Source: Planctomycetales bacterium
Lineage (GTDB): Bacteria > Planctomycetota > UBA11346
Length of the DNA: 11,310 nucleotides
Direction of reading: 5' to 3'
Assembly (NCBI GenBank): GCA_025362255.1
Contig: JANYGY010000263.1
Coordinates: 1-11,310, forward strand
This document shows, piece after piece, positions 1-6,635 of this stretch. The first letter of the stretch is position 1. The number at the start of each line of letters is the position of its first letter. The notes under the pieces are model-generated. The model had not been told where the DNA came from. It was given only the letters and a program-made list of their open reading frames with translations, and did not search any database. The position numbers and the translations under genes are program-made.

Positions 1-1200
1 CAACAATCCCGTGCCCCCCAAAAGGACATTCGCGCCACGCCCGGTCAAGCCAATCGATGAGCCGATCATCTCAGGCATGATCGCGATGATTGCAAGAAAG
101 ATGGCGCCCACAAAAGTGATACGAGTCAAAATGCCAGATAAATAGTCAACTGTTGCTTTACCCGGCCGGATGCCACGAACAAAGAAGCCTGACTGTTTAA
201 AATGATTCGAGAGGTCCATCAAATCAAACGTGATACTTATATAAAAATAGGTGAAGGCCACGATTAAAGCGCCAAAGATGTAGCGATGCCCAGGAGTTCC
301 ATACGCGACAACTTGATCAAGACCCGCTACTTTACCCGCAGCAACTCCGATGACCACCATGATCGGGGAGGCGAAAATGACGGGGATGACGTTCGCTTGA
401 TTCAGCTTGAGCGGGAGGGTGGTCTGGGCCCCACCATATACTTTGTTACCCTGAACCCGCCGTTGCTGTTCAAGATTAATCCGCCGAACTGCCTGCACTA
501 CGACAACGATTGCAGCGATTATGGCCAGACCAACTAAGATTACTCCGAGATACTTACCAAGATCTGTTCCAAATCCTGTAAAAGCAGATGGCAGGTAGGC
601 CATGATTCCGAACATGATGATCAGTGAAACGCCGTTACCGATACCGAATTTAGTGATTTGTTCAGCGATCCACAGAGTCAGCATACTTCCAGTGGTTATC
701 ACTAGAACACTCTGCAATACAAAAAGCCATTTAGGATCAAAGGTAACTAGCACAACATTATTAGCGGAAAAACGAGAGAGAGCGATGGCTGCGATTGTTG
801 CCTGAACGATGCAAATCCCCAGCGTGGCATAACGTGTGTATTGATTGATTTTACGGCGCCCGCCTTCGCCTTCTTTTTGCAGTGCCTTTAACGAAGGAAT
901 GCTAAAAGTGAGCAATTGGAGAATGATGCTGGCGCTGATATAGGGAGTTATGCCTAAACCAAATATTGAAGCATTTGCAATGGCCCCGCCATTGAACATA
1001 TCAGCATAACGAAGGATGGCTCCAAGAGCATCATCTCCTCCGCCAGTACCCTTAACGAGGTCACGCAGAGCGTCAGCATTGACGCCTGGAATCGGCACGT
1101 AAACCCCTAGACGATAAACCACCACTCCCAAAAGGAACGTGATGAAGAAACGTCGAAGGAGTTCCCGAACCGGGTTTTCTGCGAGATCGCGTTCAGCCAT
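1..1200 (-). CDS. secY: Preprotein translocase subunit SecY, 5' part (3' end off the window)
   Basis: SecY is the channel subunit of the SecYEG translocon in the inner membrane; it docks on the ribosomal tunnel exit and passes secretory and membrane proteins. 400 codons are visible from an ATG at 1198-1200, beginning MAERDLAENPVRELL. The first membrane segment (about residues 18-35) leads to the family's YVPIPGVN, and GLGITPYISASIILQLL at residues 81-97 is the classic SecY signature around the second helix. More hydrophobic segments follow, up to a VGAIFLAIIAMIPEMI stretch (eighth helix), and the frame leaves the window at LLGGTGLL, just inside the last helix. About 40 residues should be missing. 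It sits 33 bases after rplO, as in most spc operons. The only good SD-like sequence, AGGTGAT (1210-1216), lies partly in a strong hairpin. Codon use is more relaxed and AT-richer than in the ribosomal genes. Confidence 0.97.
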   Translation of the reverse strand, partial: MAERDLAENPVRELLRRFFITFLLGVVVYRLGVYVPIPGVNADALRDLVKGTGGGDDALGAILRYADMFNGGAIANASIFGLGITPYISASIILQLLTFSIPSLKALQKEGEGGRRKINQYTRYATLGICIVQATIAAIALSRFSANNVVLVTFDPKWLFVLQSVLVITTGSMLTLWIAEQITKFGIGNGVSLIIMFGIMAYLPSAFTGFGTDLGKYLGVILVGLAIIAAIVVVVQAVRRINLEQQRRVQGNKVYGGAQTTLPLKLNQANVIPVIFASPIMVVIGVAAGKVAGLDQVVAYGTPGHRYIFGALIVAFTYFYISITFDLMDLSNHFKQSGFFVRGIRPGKATVDYLSGILTRITFVGAIFLAIIAIMPEMIGSSIGLTGRGANVLLGGTGLL

Positions 1201-1211
1201 CGGGCGAGCAT

Positions 1212-1240
1212 CACCTAAGAGATCAAAGATCTCTTAGGTG
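1212..1240 (-). promoter_or_regulatory. Perfect hairpin at the rplO stop / secY ribosome binding site
   Basis: Two 13-base arms, 1212-1224 and 1228-1240, are perfect reverse complements around a 3-base loop (TTT in the mRNA). In the mRNA the 5' arm holds the last rplO codons and its TAA stop (1234-1236). The 3' arm ends in AGGTG, which with the next two bases gives AGGTGAT, matching seven bases of the usual SD consensus TAAGGAGGTGAT. No U-tract follows on either strand, so this is not a canonical intrinsic terminator. The inferred role is occlusion of the secY ribosome binding site, relieved when a ribosome reaches the end of rplO; an RNA processing or stability element is the alternative. 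Confidence 0.7.
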
Positions 1241-1701
1241 CCTTCCTGAACAGGAGCGTGCAGCTCGGTGACCTTACCGCCGGCCGCTTCGATGGCGGCC
1301 TTCGCTGGTCCCGACATCCGATGTACGGACACCGTGACCTTGCGCTTGACCTCAGCTTTACCCACCAATTTGATCAACTGACCTTCATGGGCCAAACCGG
1401 CTGCGATAAGCGTCTTCAATGAGAGCTCGGCTCCAGAAACGCGCTCCAGCGCGCGGCCGAGATCAACCGCCAAAAACTTGACTTGATGATGAAAATTCGT
1501 GAAGCCGCGATATGGCAGTCGTTTCCAAAAGGGAAACTGGCCGCCTTCGAACGTCGGGCCAGCGGTCAGACCGCCAGTACGTGATCCGGCGCCCTTGGAA
1601 CCACGACCACCAGTCTTACCAATTCCAGAACCAAGTCCGCGACCGACACGGCGACGCTGCTTGCGACCGGTGTCAGTAGAAAGAATATCGTTGAGATTCA
1701 C
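1234..1701 (-). CDS. rplO: 50S ribosomal protein L15
   Basis: L15 binds 23S rRNA in the late stages of 50S assembly. 155 residues, within the bacterial range. The N-terminal third is the family's Gly/Arg-rich tail (RRRVGRGLGSGIGKTGGRG, then SRTGG), which threads into rRNA, followed by GGQFPFWKRLPYRGFTN and the globular C-terminal domain with GKAEVKRKVTVSVHRMSGPAKAAIEAAGG. The start is GTG (1699-1701), overlapping the rpsE stop as GTGA, so translation is probably coupled to rpsE. The overlap leaves no room for rpmD, which normally sits here. The stop codon lies inside the hairpin at 1212-1240. Confidence 0.97.
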   Translation of the reverse strand: MNLNDILSTDTGRKQRRRVGRGLGSGIGKTGGRGSKGAGSRTGGLTAGPTFEGGQFPFWKRLPYRGFTNFHHQVKFLAVDLGRALERVSGAELSLKTLIAAGLAHEGQLIKLVGKAEVKRKVTVSVHRMSGPAKAAIEAAGGKVTELHAPVQEGT

Positions 1702-2285
1702 AGAATCACCCCACGCAACTGTTGATACTGATCTTTGGTCCGCAACTTTGACAACGCATCGAGCGTGGCGCGAATCAAATTAACCGGGTTGTGATTGCCA
1801 TAGCATTTGGTGAGAATGTTGTGGACGCCGGCCTTTTCGAGGACCGCTCGCACCGAACGACCAGCGATTACGCCAGTACCGTCTGCTGCCGGCATCAGCC
1901 GAACACGCGCAGAACCATAACGACCTTCCACTTCGTGGGGGATCGATCCGTTTACGATCGGATATGCTCGAACGACTTTTTCGCCGTCGCGGACAGCCTT
2001 GTCGATTGAAGAGGCAACTTCCTTCGACTTACCCTTACCGAAACCAACTTTACCTTTCGTATCGCCCAAAACGACGAAAGCTGCAAAGCTAAAGCGCTTT
2101 CCGCCTTTTACGACCTTGGAACAACGGTTGATTCGAACGACATCCTCGGTGTAAAGCTTGGAGCGAGCCTCGCGAGGCTGCGGAGGCCCGCGCCGGTCAC
2201 GCCGCTCACCGCGGGCGCCTTGCTCGCCAGCAGGTGCAGGAGTACCGGCCTTGGCACCAGGGGTGCCGCCACGTTTGATCACCAT
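1698..2285 (-). CDS. rpsE: 30S ribosomal protein S5
   Basis: S5 lies at the mRNA entry channel of the 30S subunit, near S4, and affects decoding accuracy and mRNA unwinding. 195 residues; Escherichia coli S5 is about 167. The conserved part starts near residue 44 (LYTEDVVRINR) and continues with VVKGGKRFSFAAFVVLGD, the double-stranded-RNA-binding-like fold, then VGFGKGKSKEV and the C-terminal domain (GTGVIAGRSVRAVLEKAGVH). The first 43 or so residues are an extra Gly/Pro/Arg-rich, probably disordered tail. The ATG at 2283-2285 is preceded by AGGACGG at somewhat long spacing. It is followed without a gap by rplO (GTGA overlap). Confidence 0.97.
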   Translation of the reverse strand: MVIKRGGTPGAKAGTPAPAGEQGARGERRDRRGPPQPREARSKLYTEDVVRINRCSKVVKGGKRFSFAAFVVLGDTKGKVGFGKGKSKEVASSIDKAVRDGEKVVRAYPIVNGSIPHEVEGRYGSARVRLMPAADGTGVIAGRSVRAVLEKAGVHNILTKCYGNHNPVNLIRATLDALSKLRTKDQYQQLRGVIL

Positions 2286-2369
2286 AATGATAGTCCGTCC
2301 TGATTAGATTGCGTAGGACTGCATGCAGCCAGCAACCACGAATTGGGGTAAAGATGCTAGGCGAGGGAA

Positions 2370-2738
2370 TTAGAATTGCAACCCTTTGGCGCGTGCAGCT
2401 TCGGCGAATGCCTGAAGCCGACCACCATATTGACGCCCATTGCGGTCAAAGACCACCTGGGTCACACCACCAGCAATGGCCTTGAGCGCGATCGACTCGC
2501 CAACTGCCTTGGCTGCAGCGGTCGGATCAAGGTCCTTGACGGCAACCGCAATATCCTTGGCGACCGTGCTCGCCGAGAAAAGCGTCTTGCCGTCGATATC
2601 GTTGACGATTTGACCGTAGATGTGTTTTTCAGAGCGATAAACCGAAAGACGCGGACGCTCGAGAGTGCCAAACACTTTCTTACGGATGCGAAGCTTTTTG
2701 GTCGCAATTGCCTGACGCTTGGCGGAATTCTTATCCAT
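2370..2738 (-). CDS. rplR: 50S ribosomal protein L18
   Basis: L18 binds 5S rRNA and, with L5, anchors it in the central protuberance of the 50S subunit. 122 residues, typical length. The basic N-terminus (RQAIATKKLRIRKKVFG) is followed by the family's RPRLSVYRSEKHIYGQIVND, then LFSAST, and the C-terminal VVFDRNGRQYGGRLQAFAEAARAKGL, a very characteristic ending. The ATG at 2736-2738 lies 21 bases after rplF, with a weak purine run (AGAAAG) upstream. An 84-base gap, the longest within the cluster, separates it from rpsE. Confidence 0.98.
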   Translation of the reverse strand: MDKNSAKRQAIATKKLRIRKKVFGTLERPRLSVYRSEKHIYGQIVNDIDGKTLFSASTVAKDIAVAVKDLDPTAAAKAVGESIALKAIAGGVTQVVFDRNGRQYGGRLQAFAEAARAKGLQF

Positions 2739-2759
2739 GACCGATATTCTTTCTAAAGC

Positions 2760-3317
2760 TTATTTCTTCGCGCCGCCGGCGCCGGCAGCGGCTTTGCCGG
2801 CCTTCTTGCGCACGACTTCACCAGCATAACGAACGCCCTTGCCCTTATAGGGCTCAGGGGTACGAGAAGCACGGATATCAGCAGCGACTTGGCCAACAAG
2901 GGCCTTGTCGACACCGCTAACATGAACGTGCGTTGCGTCCGGGACAGCAACCAGGACTCCGGTTGGAATCTCGACCATGATGGTATTGGCGAAGCCAACA
3001 TTGAGAGCAAGTTTCTTGCCTTGCAACGCAGCCTTATAACCAACCCCAACAATTTCGAGACTCTTCGAGTAACCGTCGGTGACGCCTTTGACCAGGTTCC
3101 TCACCAAAGCCCGGGTCGTGCCATGCATGGCCTTAACTTGTTTCTCTTCGGAAGACCTAGAGACAACGACCTTGTTACCTTCGACGACCGCGCCGACACC
3201 TTCAAAGAGATGCAGATCAAGGCTTCCCTTGGGGCCCTTGACGGTGAGCTTCCGCCCAGCGACCGATACGGTCACGCCGGCTGGAAATTCAACAGGGATC
3301 TTACCAATACGACTCAT
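2760..3317 (-). CDS. rplF: 50S ribosomal protein L6
   Basis: L6 binds 23S rRNA near the sarcin-ricin loop and the factor-binding site. 185 residues from the ATG at 3315-3317 (MSRIGKIPVEFPAGV, the usual L6 opening). The open frame extends about 66 codons further upstream, but that part overlaps rpsH and is not L6-like. AAGGAA seven bases before the chosen ATG is a good ribosome binding site. Two similar domains are visible; the second contains the L6 signature PEPYKGKGVRYAGEVV. The C-terminus is a short Lys/Ala/Gly-rich tail, common in this family. It lies 34 bases after rpsH. Confidence 0.98.
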   Translation of the reverse strand: MSRIGKIPVEFPAGVTVSVAGRKLTVKGPKGSLDLHLFEGVGAVVEGNKVVVSRSSEEKQVKAMHGTTRALVRNLVKGVTDGYSKSLEIVGVGYKAALQGKKLALNVGFANTIMVEIPTGVLVAVPDATHVHVSGVDKALVGQVAADIRASRTPEPYKGKGVRYAGEVVRKKAGKAAAGAGGAKK

Positions 3318-3351
3318 GAGCTGATTCCTTTTCTGTCCGTGTCGACCGGGA

Positions 3352-3750
3352 TCACTTGACGATGCAAAGCACTTCGCCGCCGAGACGCTGCTTGCGGCAG
3401 GCGCGATCGGAGAGGATGCCTTTAGAGGTGGAGACGATGCTAATGCCAAAGCCGCGAATGATGGGCTTGAGGTCTCCACGTCCGGCGTACTGACGCAGAC
3501 CAGGAGTGGAGACACGTGAGATCTCGTGAATTACGGGCTCTCCCGCGGGGCCGTATTTCAACGCGACCTGCAGGGTCTTCGCTGGCTTGGTCTCCAACAC
3601 ATCCACTGAAGAGATATATCCTTCATCCTTCAGGACGGTTGCGATGCCCTGCTTGATCGTCGAGAAAGGGATTTTCACGGATTTCTTGTTCGCAGCGAGT
3701 CCGTTACGGATCACAGTCAACATATCAGCGATTGGGTCAGTGCAGCTCAT
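3352..3750 (-). CDS. rpsH: 30S ribosomal protein S8
   Basis: S8 is a primary 16S rRNA binder of the central domain. In E. coli it is also the translational repressor of the spc operon; whether it does so here cannot be seen. 132 residues: DPIADMLTVIRNG near the N-terminus is the family hallmark, followed by KIPFSTIKQGIATVLKDEGYI, and the C-terminal GILSDRACRKQRLGGEVLCIV matches the S8 signature region. The ATG at 3748-3750 has only a weak upstream AAGAGA. It lies 55 bases after rpsN. Confidence 0.98.
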   Translation of the reverse strand: MSCTDPIADMLTVIRNGLAANKKSVKIPFSTIKQGIATVLKDEGYISSVDVLETKPAKTLQVALKYGPAGEPVIHEISRVSTPGLRQYAGRGDLKPIIRGFGISIVSTSKGILSDRACRKQRLGGEVLCIVK

Positions 3751-3805
3751 GACTGGTCATTTCTCTTGTGGCGGACGTGTGTCGGATGGCCAAGCTAAGG
3801 GGCAA

Positions 3806-4111
3806 TTACCAAGAAGCTTTGGTTACGCCGGGCAGAACGCCCTGATGCGCAAACAAACGCAGCGCGTTGCGGCAAATGCCGAACTTGCGCAGATTTCCGC
3901 GGCTACGACCGGTCACCGCGCAGCGATTGCGGTAGCGAGTCGGCGAACTGCTTGGCGGCAGCAGCCCGAGTGCCGCACGGGCTTCCATGCGCTCCTCGAG
4001 TGAGAGCTTGAGATCTTTGCTGCGAGCTCTCAGCAGCTCACGCTGCTGGCGGAACTTTTCGCATTGCTTGAGAACCCGCTCATTGCGGTTCACACGAGAT
4101 TTCTTGGCCAT
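3806..4111 (-). CDS. rpsN: 30S ribosomal protein S14, long zinc-independent form
   Basis: S14 belongs to the 30S head, beside S3 and S10. 101 residues, the long form. The short zinc-binding form (about 61 residues) carries two CxxC pairs; here only single cysteines at about 64 and 80 remain (NRCAVTGR and FGICRNALR), so no zinc ribbon is expected. The C-terminal half has the conserved RNRCAVTGRSRG and LPGVTKASW ending. Its place between rplE and rpsH is the standard spc order. Confidence 0.97.
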   Translation of the reverse strand: MAKKSRVNRNERVLKQCEKFRQQRELLRARSKDLKLSLEERMEARAALGLLPPSSSPTRYRNRCAVTGRSRGNLRKFGICRNALRLFAHQGVLPGVTKASW

Positions 4112-4149
4112 GGTATATCTTTCAGATCTTGTTCAAAGTCAGTGAACCG

Positions 4150-4701
4150 TTACTTCTCGCGGAACGGGAAGCTAAGGGCCTTGAGCACATCTCGCGACAT
4201 GTCGTCGGTGCTGTTCCGAAAACAGATCGTGATGTTCATGCCTTGATTGTGCTCCAACTTTTCGAGCACAATTTCATGGAAGAGTGCCTGCTCACGAAGG
4301 CCCATGTTGTAATTTCCGCGTCCATCAAAGCCCTTGGGCGACAGACCACGGAAGTCCTTGATTCGCGGCACCGCCAGGAAGACCAATTTATCCAAGAACG
4401 ACCACATTTTTTGGCCGCGCAACGTCACATGGCAGCCAAGTTTGACGTCGATGCGGGTCTTGAAGTTGGCAATTGCCTTCTTTGCCTTCGTAATCGAACT
4501 CTTTTGCCCGGCAATTTGAGTCAAATGCTCAGACACCACGTTCAGGATCTGTCCATCCTGAACCGCACGACCAACGCCCATGCTCAGACAGATTTTGTCG
4601 ATCTTTGGGCCGGCCAATTTGTTGGTCACGCCGTGCTTGGCGATGATCTCGGGCAAGGCATCTGCGTAAATTGCCTTGGTGGTCTTCTGAATAGTGCTCA
4701 T
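4150..4701 (-). CDS. rplE: 50S ribosomal protein L5
   Basis: L5 binds 5S rRNA and contacts P-site tRNA and the 30S head through the central protuberance. 183 residues, typical (E. coli 179). Recognisable blocks: NKLAGPKIDKICLSMGVGRA near residue 28, then GQKSSITKAKKAIANFKTR, a variant of the usual GQKPVVTKAKKSIAGFK, VTLRGQKMWSFLDKLVFLAVPRIKDFRGL, and FDGRGNYNMGLREQALF. The ATG at 4699-4701 has no convincing SD within ten bases. An 81-base gap separates it from rplX. Confidence 0.98.
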   Translation of the reverse strand: MSTIQKTTKAIYADALPEIIAKHGVTNKLAGPKIDKICLSMGVGRAVQDGQILNVVSEHLTQIAGQKSSITKAKKAIANFKTRIDVKLGCHVTLRGQKMWSFLDKLVFLAVPRIKDFRGLSPKGFDGRGNYNMGLREQALFHEIVLEKLEHNQGMNITICFRNSTDDMSRDVLKALSFPFREK

Positions 4702-4782
4702 GTGTTCTAATGATCCGTAGGTCGGTCGTCGAGGTTCAGGCGGGCTGCAGGACGGGTCCGACGTTGTCGATAAGGTTTAGGT

Positions 4783-5154
4783 TTATTTGCCGGAAAAGCG
4801 GTGACCGCTCTTCTTGGCGACACGAACAACACCAGCTTCGGTGCGATCGTGTTTGACGCGGGTTGCGGCCTTGTTGGTCGTCGGATCAAGGAGTGCGAGT
4901 TTACTGATGTGAACTGGACGCAAGCGGCGAATGCGACCGCCTTCGATGTTGGCCTGAGGATTAGCCTTGACGTGCTTGGTTTCGTAGGCACCGGCTTCGC
5001 CATCGACAATGGCTCGCTGGTCCACTGGGAAGACCTTAATCACCGTCCCGGATTTGCCTTTGTTGTCGCCGCTGAGGACAACCACTTGATCACCCTTACG
5101 GATGTGAAGCTTGGGCGTCTTGGCCGGAATGGGCTTCTTAACCTTGCTGGGCAT
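4783..5154 (-). CDS. rplX: 50S ribosomal protein L24
   Basis: L24 is an assembly initiator of the 50S subunit and lies near the tunnel exit. 123 residues, somewhat longer than E. coli L24 (104). The KOW domain is clear at about residues 19-47 (KGDQVVVLSGDNKGKSGTVI). It is followed by NPQANIEGGRIRRLRPVHISKLALLDP, a characteristic L24 block. The extra length is spread over a basic N-terminus (KVKKPIPAKTPKLHI) and a basic C-terminus. The ATG at 5152-5154 has AAGG nine bases upstream. It lies 52 bases after rplN. Confidence 0.97.
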   Translation of the reverse strand: MPSKVKKPIPAKTPKLHIRKGDQVVVLSGDNKGKSGTVIKVFPVDQRAIVDGEAGAYETKHVKANPQANIEGGRIRRLRPVHISKLALLDPTTNKAATRVKHDRTEAGVVRVAKKSGHRFSGK

Positions 5155-5206
5155 GATTCGCTACCTTGTTCGCTTTTCTGGTTCGCTGGTCGTGATCGTC
5201 GACGTC

Positions 5207-5575
5207 TTAGACGACTTCAGGAGCGAGAGAGATGATCTTCATGAAGTTGCGGCCACGAAGTTCGCGTGCCACCGGCCCGAAGATACGCGTGCCGATGGGA
5301 TTGTTATCCTTATCGATCAGCACAATGGCATTGGTGTCGAACTTCACATAGCTACCGTCGTCGCGACGGATCGGAAATGCGGTGCGGACGATGACGCCCT
5401 TGACCACGGCCTTTTGCTTGACCTCCGACGTCGGAATCGCCTTTTTGATGGCCACTACGATGATGTCTCCGACCTCGGCGTAACGACGGTGGGAACCGCC
5501 GAGCACCTTGATGCACATGGCCTTCTTGGCGCCGCTGTTATCGGCAACGTCGAGCCAGCTCTGCATCTGAATCAT
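5207..5575 (-). CDS. rplN: 50S ribosomal protein L14
   Basis: L14 sits at the subunit interface, where it takes part in bridges to the 30S subunit and is the docking site of the silencing factor RsfS in other bacteria. 122 residues, the standard length. The MIQMQSWLDVADNSGAKKAM start and the ENGxx-like region with GTRIFGPVARELRGRNFMKIISLAPEVV at the end are near-invariant in the family. The ATG at 5573-5575 is preceded by GAGG six bases upstream, one of the clearer ribosome binding sites in this part of the cluster. Confidence 0.98.
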   Translation of the reverse strand: MIQMQSWLDVADNSGAKKAMCIKVLGGSHRRYAEVGDIIVVAIKKAIPTSEVKQKAVVKGVIVRTAFPIRRDDGSYVKFDTNAIVLIDKDNNPIGTRIFGPVARELRGRNFMKIISLAPEVV

Positions 5576-5617
5576 AGGAAACCTCGGGTAGTCAAAATCG
5601 GGTGAATTACGGTCGGA

Positions 5618-5905
5618 TCAAACAGCGCGCTCGAGCACTTGCATCAAGCGCCAGCGTTTGGTCTTCGAGAGAGGACGGGTCTCGATGATGACGACCTTAT
5701 CGCCTTCTTGGCTGTCGTTCTTTTCGTCGTGAACGTGAAACTTCTGGGTACGCTTGATGTACTTACCGTATTTGGGATGACGGTAGAATTCGGTGACGGC
5801 TACGACGCGCGTCTTGGTCATCTTCGCAGATGACACTTTTCCGATCACACGTTTCAAGTTTCCACGGCCCTCGGCTTGCGGAATGATCTCGGTCTGCGTA
5901 GTCAT
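5618..5905 (-). CDS. rpsQ: 30S ribosomal protein S17
   Basis: S17 is an early 16S rRNA binder in the 30S body. 95 residues; the OB-fold core starts near residue 15 (LKRVIGKVSSAKMTKTRVVAV) and includes HPKYGKYIKRTQKFHVHDEKN and the conserved GDKVVIIETRPLSKTKRWRL. The N-terminal 14 residues (TTQTEIIPQAEGRG) are an extra, variable stretch. The ATG at 5903-5905 lies only two bases after the rpmC stop and has no SD of its own, so it is probably translated by ribosomes finishing rpmC. Confidence 0.97.
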   Translation of the reverse strand: MTTQTEIIPQAEGRGNLKRVIGKVSSAKMTKTRVVAVTEFYRHPKYGKYIKRTQKFHVHDEKNDSQEGDKVVIIETRPLSKTKRWRLMQVLERAV

Positions 5906-5907
5906 GT

Positions 5908-6123
5908 TCAGTTAACTTTCTGGCTGGCCGACGACTTCTGCGTGAGCAGAGTCGCGATGCGGGCGATCTGGCGGCGAGCATTCCGGTATTGGATGCTCTT
6001 TGCCTTGCCTTCGAGGGCGTTTGCGAAACGCGCCTTCAGCAAGGTCTCACGCAGCTCCTTGGACTGGGCCTGGAGGTCGTCGGCGCTTTTCGCGCGCAGG
6101 TCGGCTTTGGCTGACTTCTTCAT
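5908..6123 (-). CDS. rpmC: 50S ribosomal protein L29
   Basis: L29 is a small two-helix protein next to the tunnel exit, close to L23, where chaperones and targeting factors bind. 71 residues: the family's LQAQSKELRETLLKARFANA block in the middle and the Arg-rich IQYRNARRQIARIATLL helix near the end support the call. The ATG at 6121-6123 has AGGA five or so bases upstream. It sits between rplP (28 bases) and rpsQ (2 bases). Confidence 0.95.
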   Translation of the reverse strand: MKKSAKADLRAKSADDLQAQSKELRETLLKARFANALEGKAKSIQYRNARRQIARIATLLTQKSSASQKVN

Positions 6124-6151
6124 AAAATTCCTGTAGGGATCTCGCTGCTGC

Positions 6152-6580
6152 TCAAGCGTCGCTATTCGAGCGCGTGATCATCCGTGACCTGAGTGGCATC
6201 TTTGATGCCTGTCTACGCATCGCCTCGCGCGCCATGCCTTCGGTTACGCCGGCGAACTCGAAGATCACCGTACCGGCATCGACAAACGCGGCCCAGTAAT
6301 TCACTTCACCCTTACCAGAACCCATTCGGCTTTCAGCCGGATGTTTTGTCACTGGGGTATGAGGGAAAACCCGAATCCAAACCTTGCCGACGCGACCGAG
6401 GTAGTGACCTGCGGCAACACGCGCAGCTTCTAGTTGGCGAGCGGTCAGAGGACCGCTTTCCAAGACTTGAATTCCAAAATCACCGAAAGCCAGCTTGTTG
6501 CCAGCGGTGGCTACGTGGTCGAGGCGGTGACCACGGGTGTGTTGCTTGCGGTATTTGACGCGGGCGGGGAGCATGGCCAT
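6152..6580 (-). CDS. rplP: 50S ribosomal protein L16
   Basis: L16 lies near the A-site tRNA elbow and is among the last proteins added to the 50S subunit. 142 residues. LPARVKYRKQHTRG opens the family core; ARVAAGHYLGRVGKVWIRVFPHTPVT and the ESRMGSGKGEVNYW block follow. The Arg in the latter block corresponds to the residue hydroxylated in E. coli L16. The ATG at 6578-6580 is chosen (MAMLPARV); an in-frame ATG at 6572-6574 would remove two residues. Neither has an SD. Instead the mRNA has CCTCCG directly before the start, so initiation here probably depends on coupling to rpsC or on an unstructured start. Confidence 0.96.
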   Translation of the reverse strand: MAMLPARVKYRKQHTRGHRLDHVATAGNKLAFGDFGIQVLESGPLTARQLEAARVAAGHYLGRVGKVWIRVFPHTPVTKHPAESRMGSGKGEVNYWAAFVDAGTVIFEFAGVTEGMAREAMRRQASKMPLRSRMITRSNSDA

Positions 6581-6635
6581 CGGAGGATCTCGTTATCGTG
6601 TCTGATCGGTCAGGGCGGAGGAAGCGCGTCTGCGC

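Noticed and set aside
286..805. Two short plus-strand open frames opposite secY
   Set aside because: The minus strand encodes secY continuously with its signature and membrane segments; the plus frames show nothing recognisable.
1212..1240. Intrinsic terminator between rplO and secY
   Set aside because: The stem is strong but no U-tract follows on either strand, and it lies within the SD region of secY, so a translational or processing role fits better.
2319..2328. 10-bp palindrome CTGCATGCAG in the rplR-rpsE gap
   Set aside because: Perfect 10-bp palindromes are expected about ten times by chance in a window this size; no other support.
3318..3515. N-terminal extension of L6 by 66 codons
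   Set aside because: It overlaps rpsH, is not L6-like, and a good AAGGAA ribosome binding site precedes the internal ATG at 3317.
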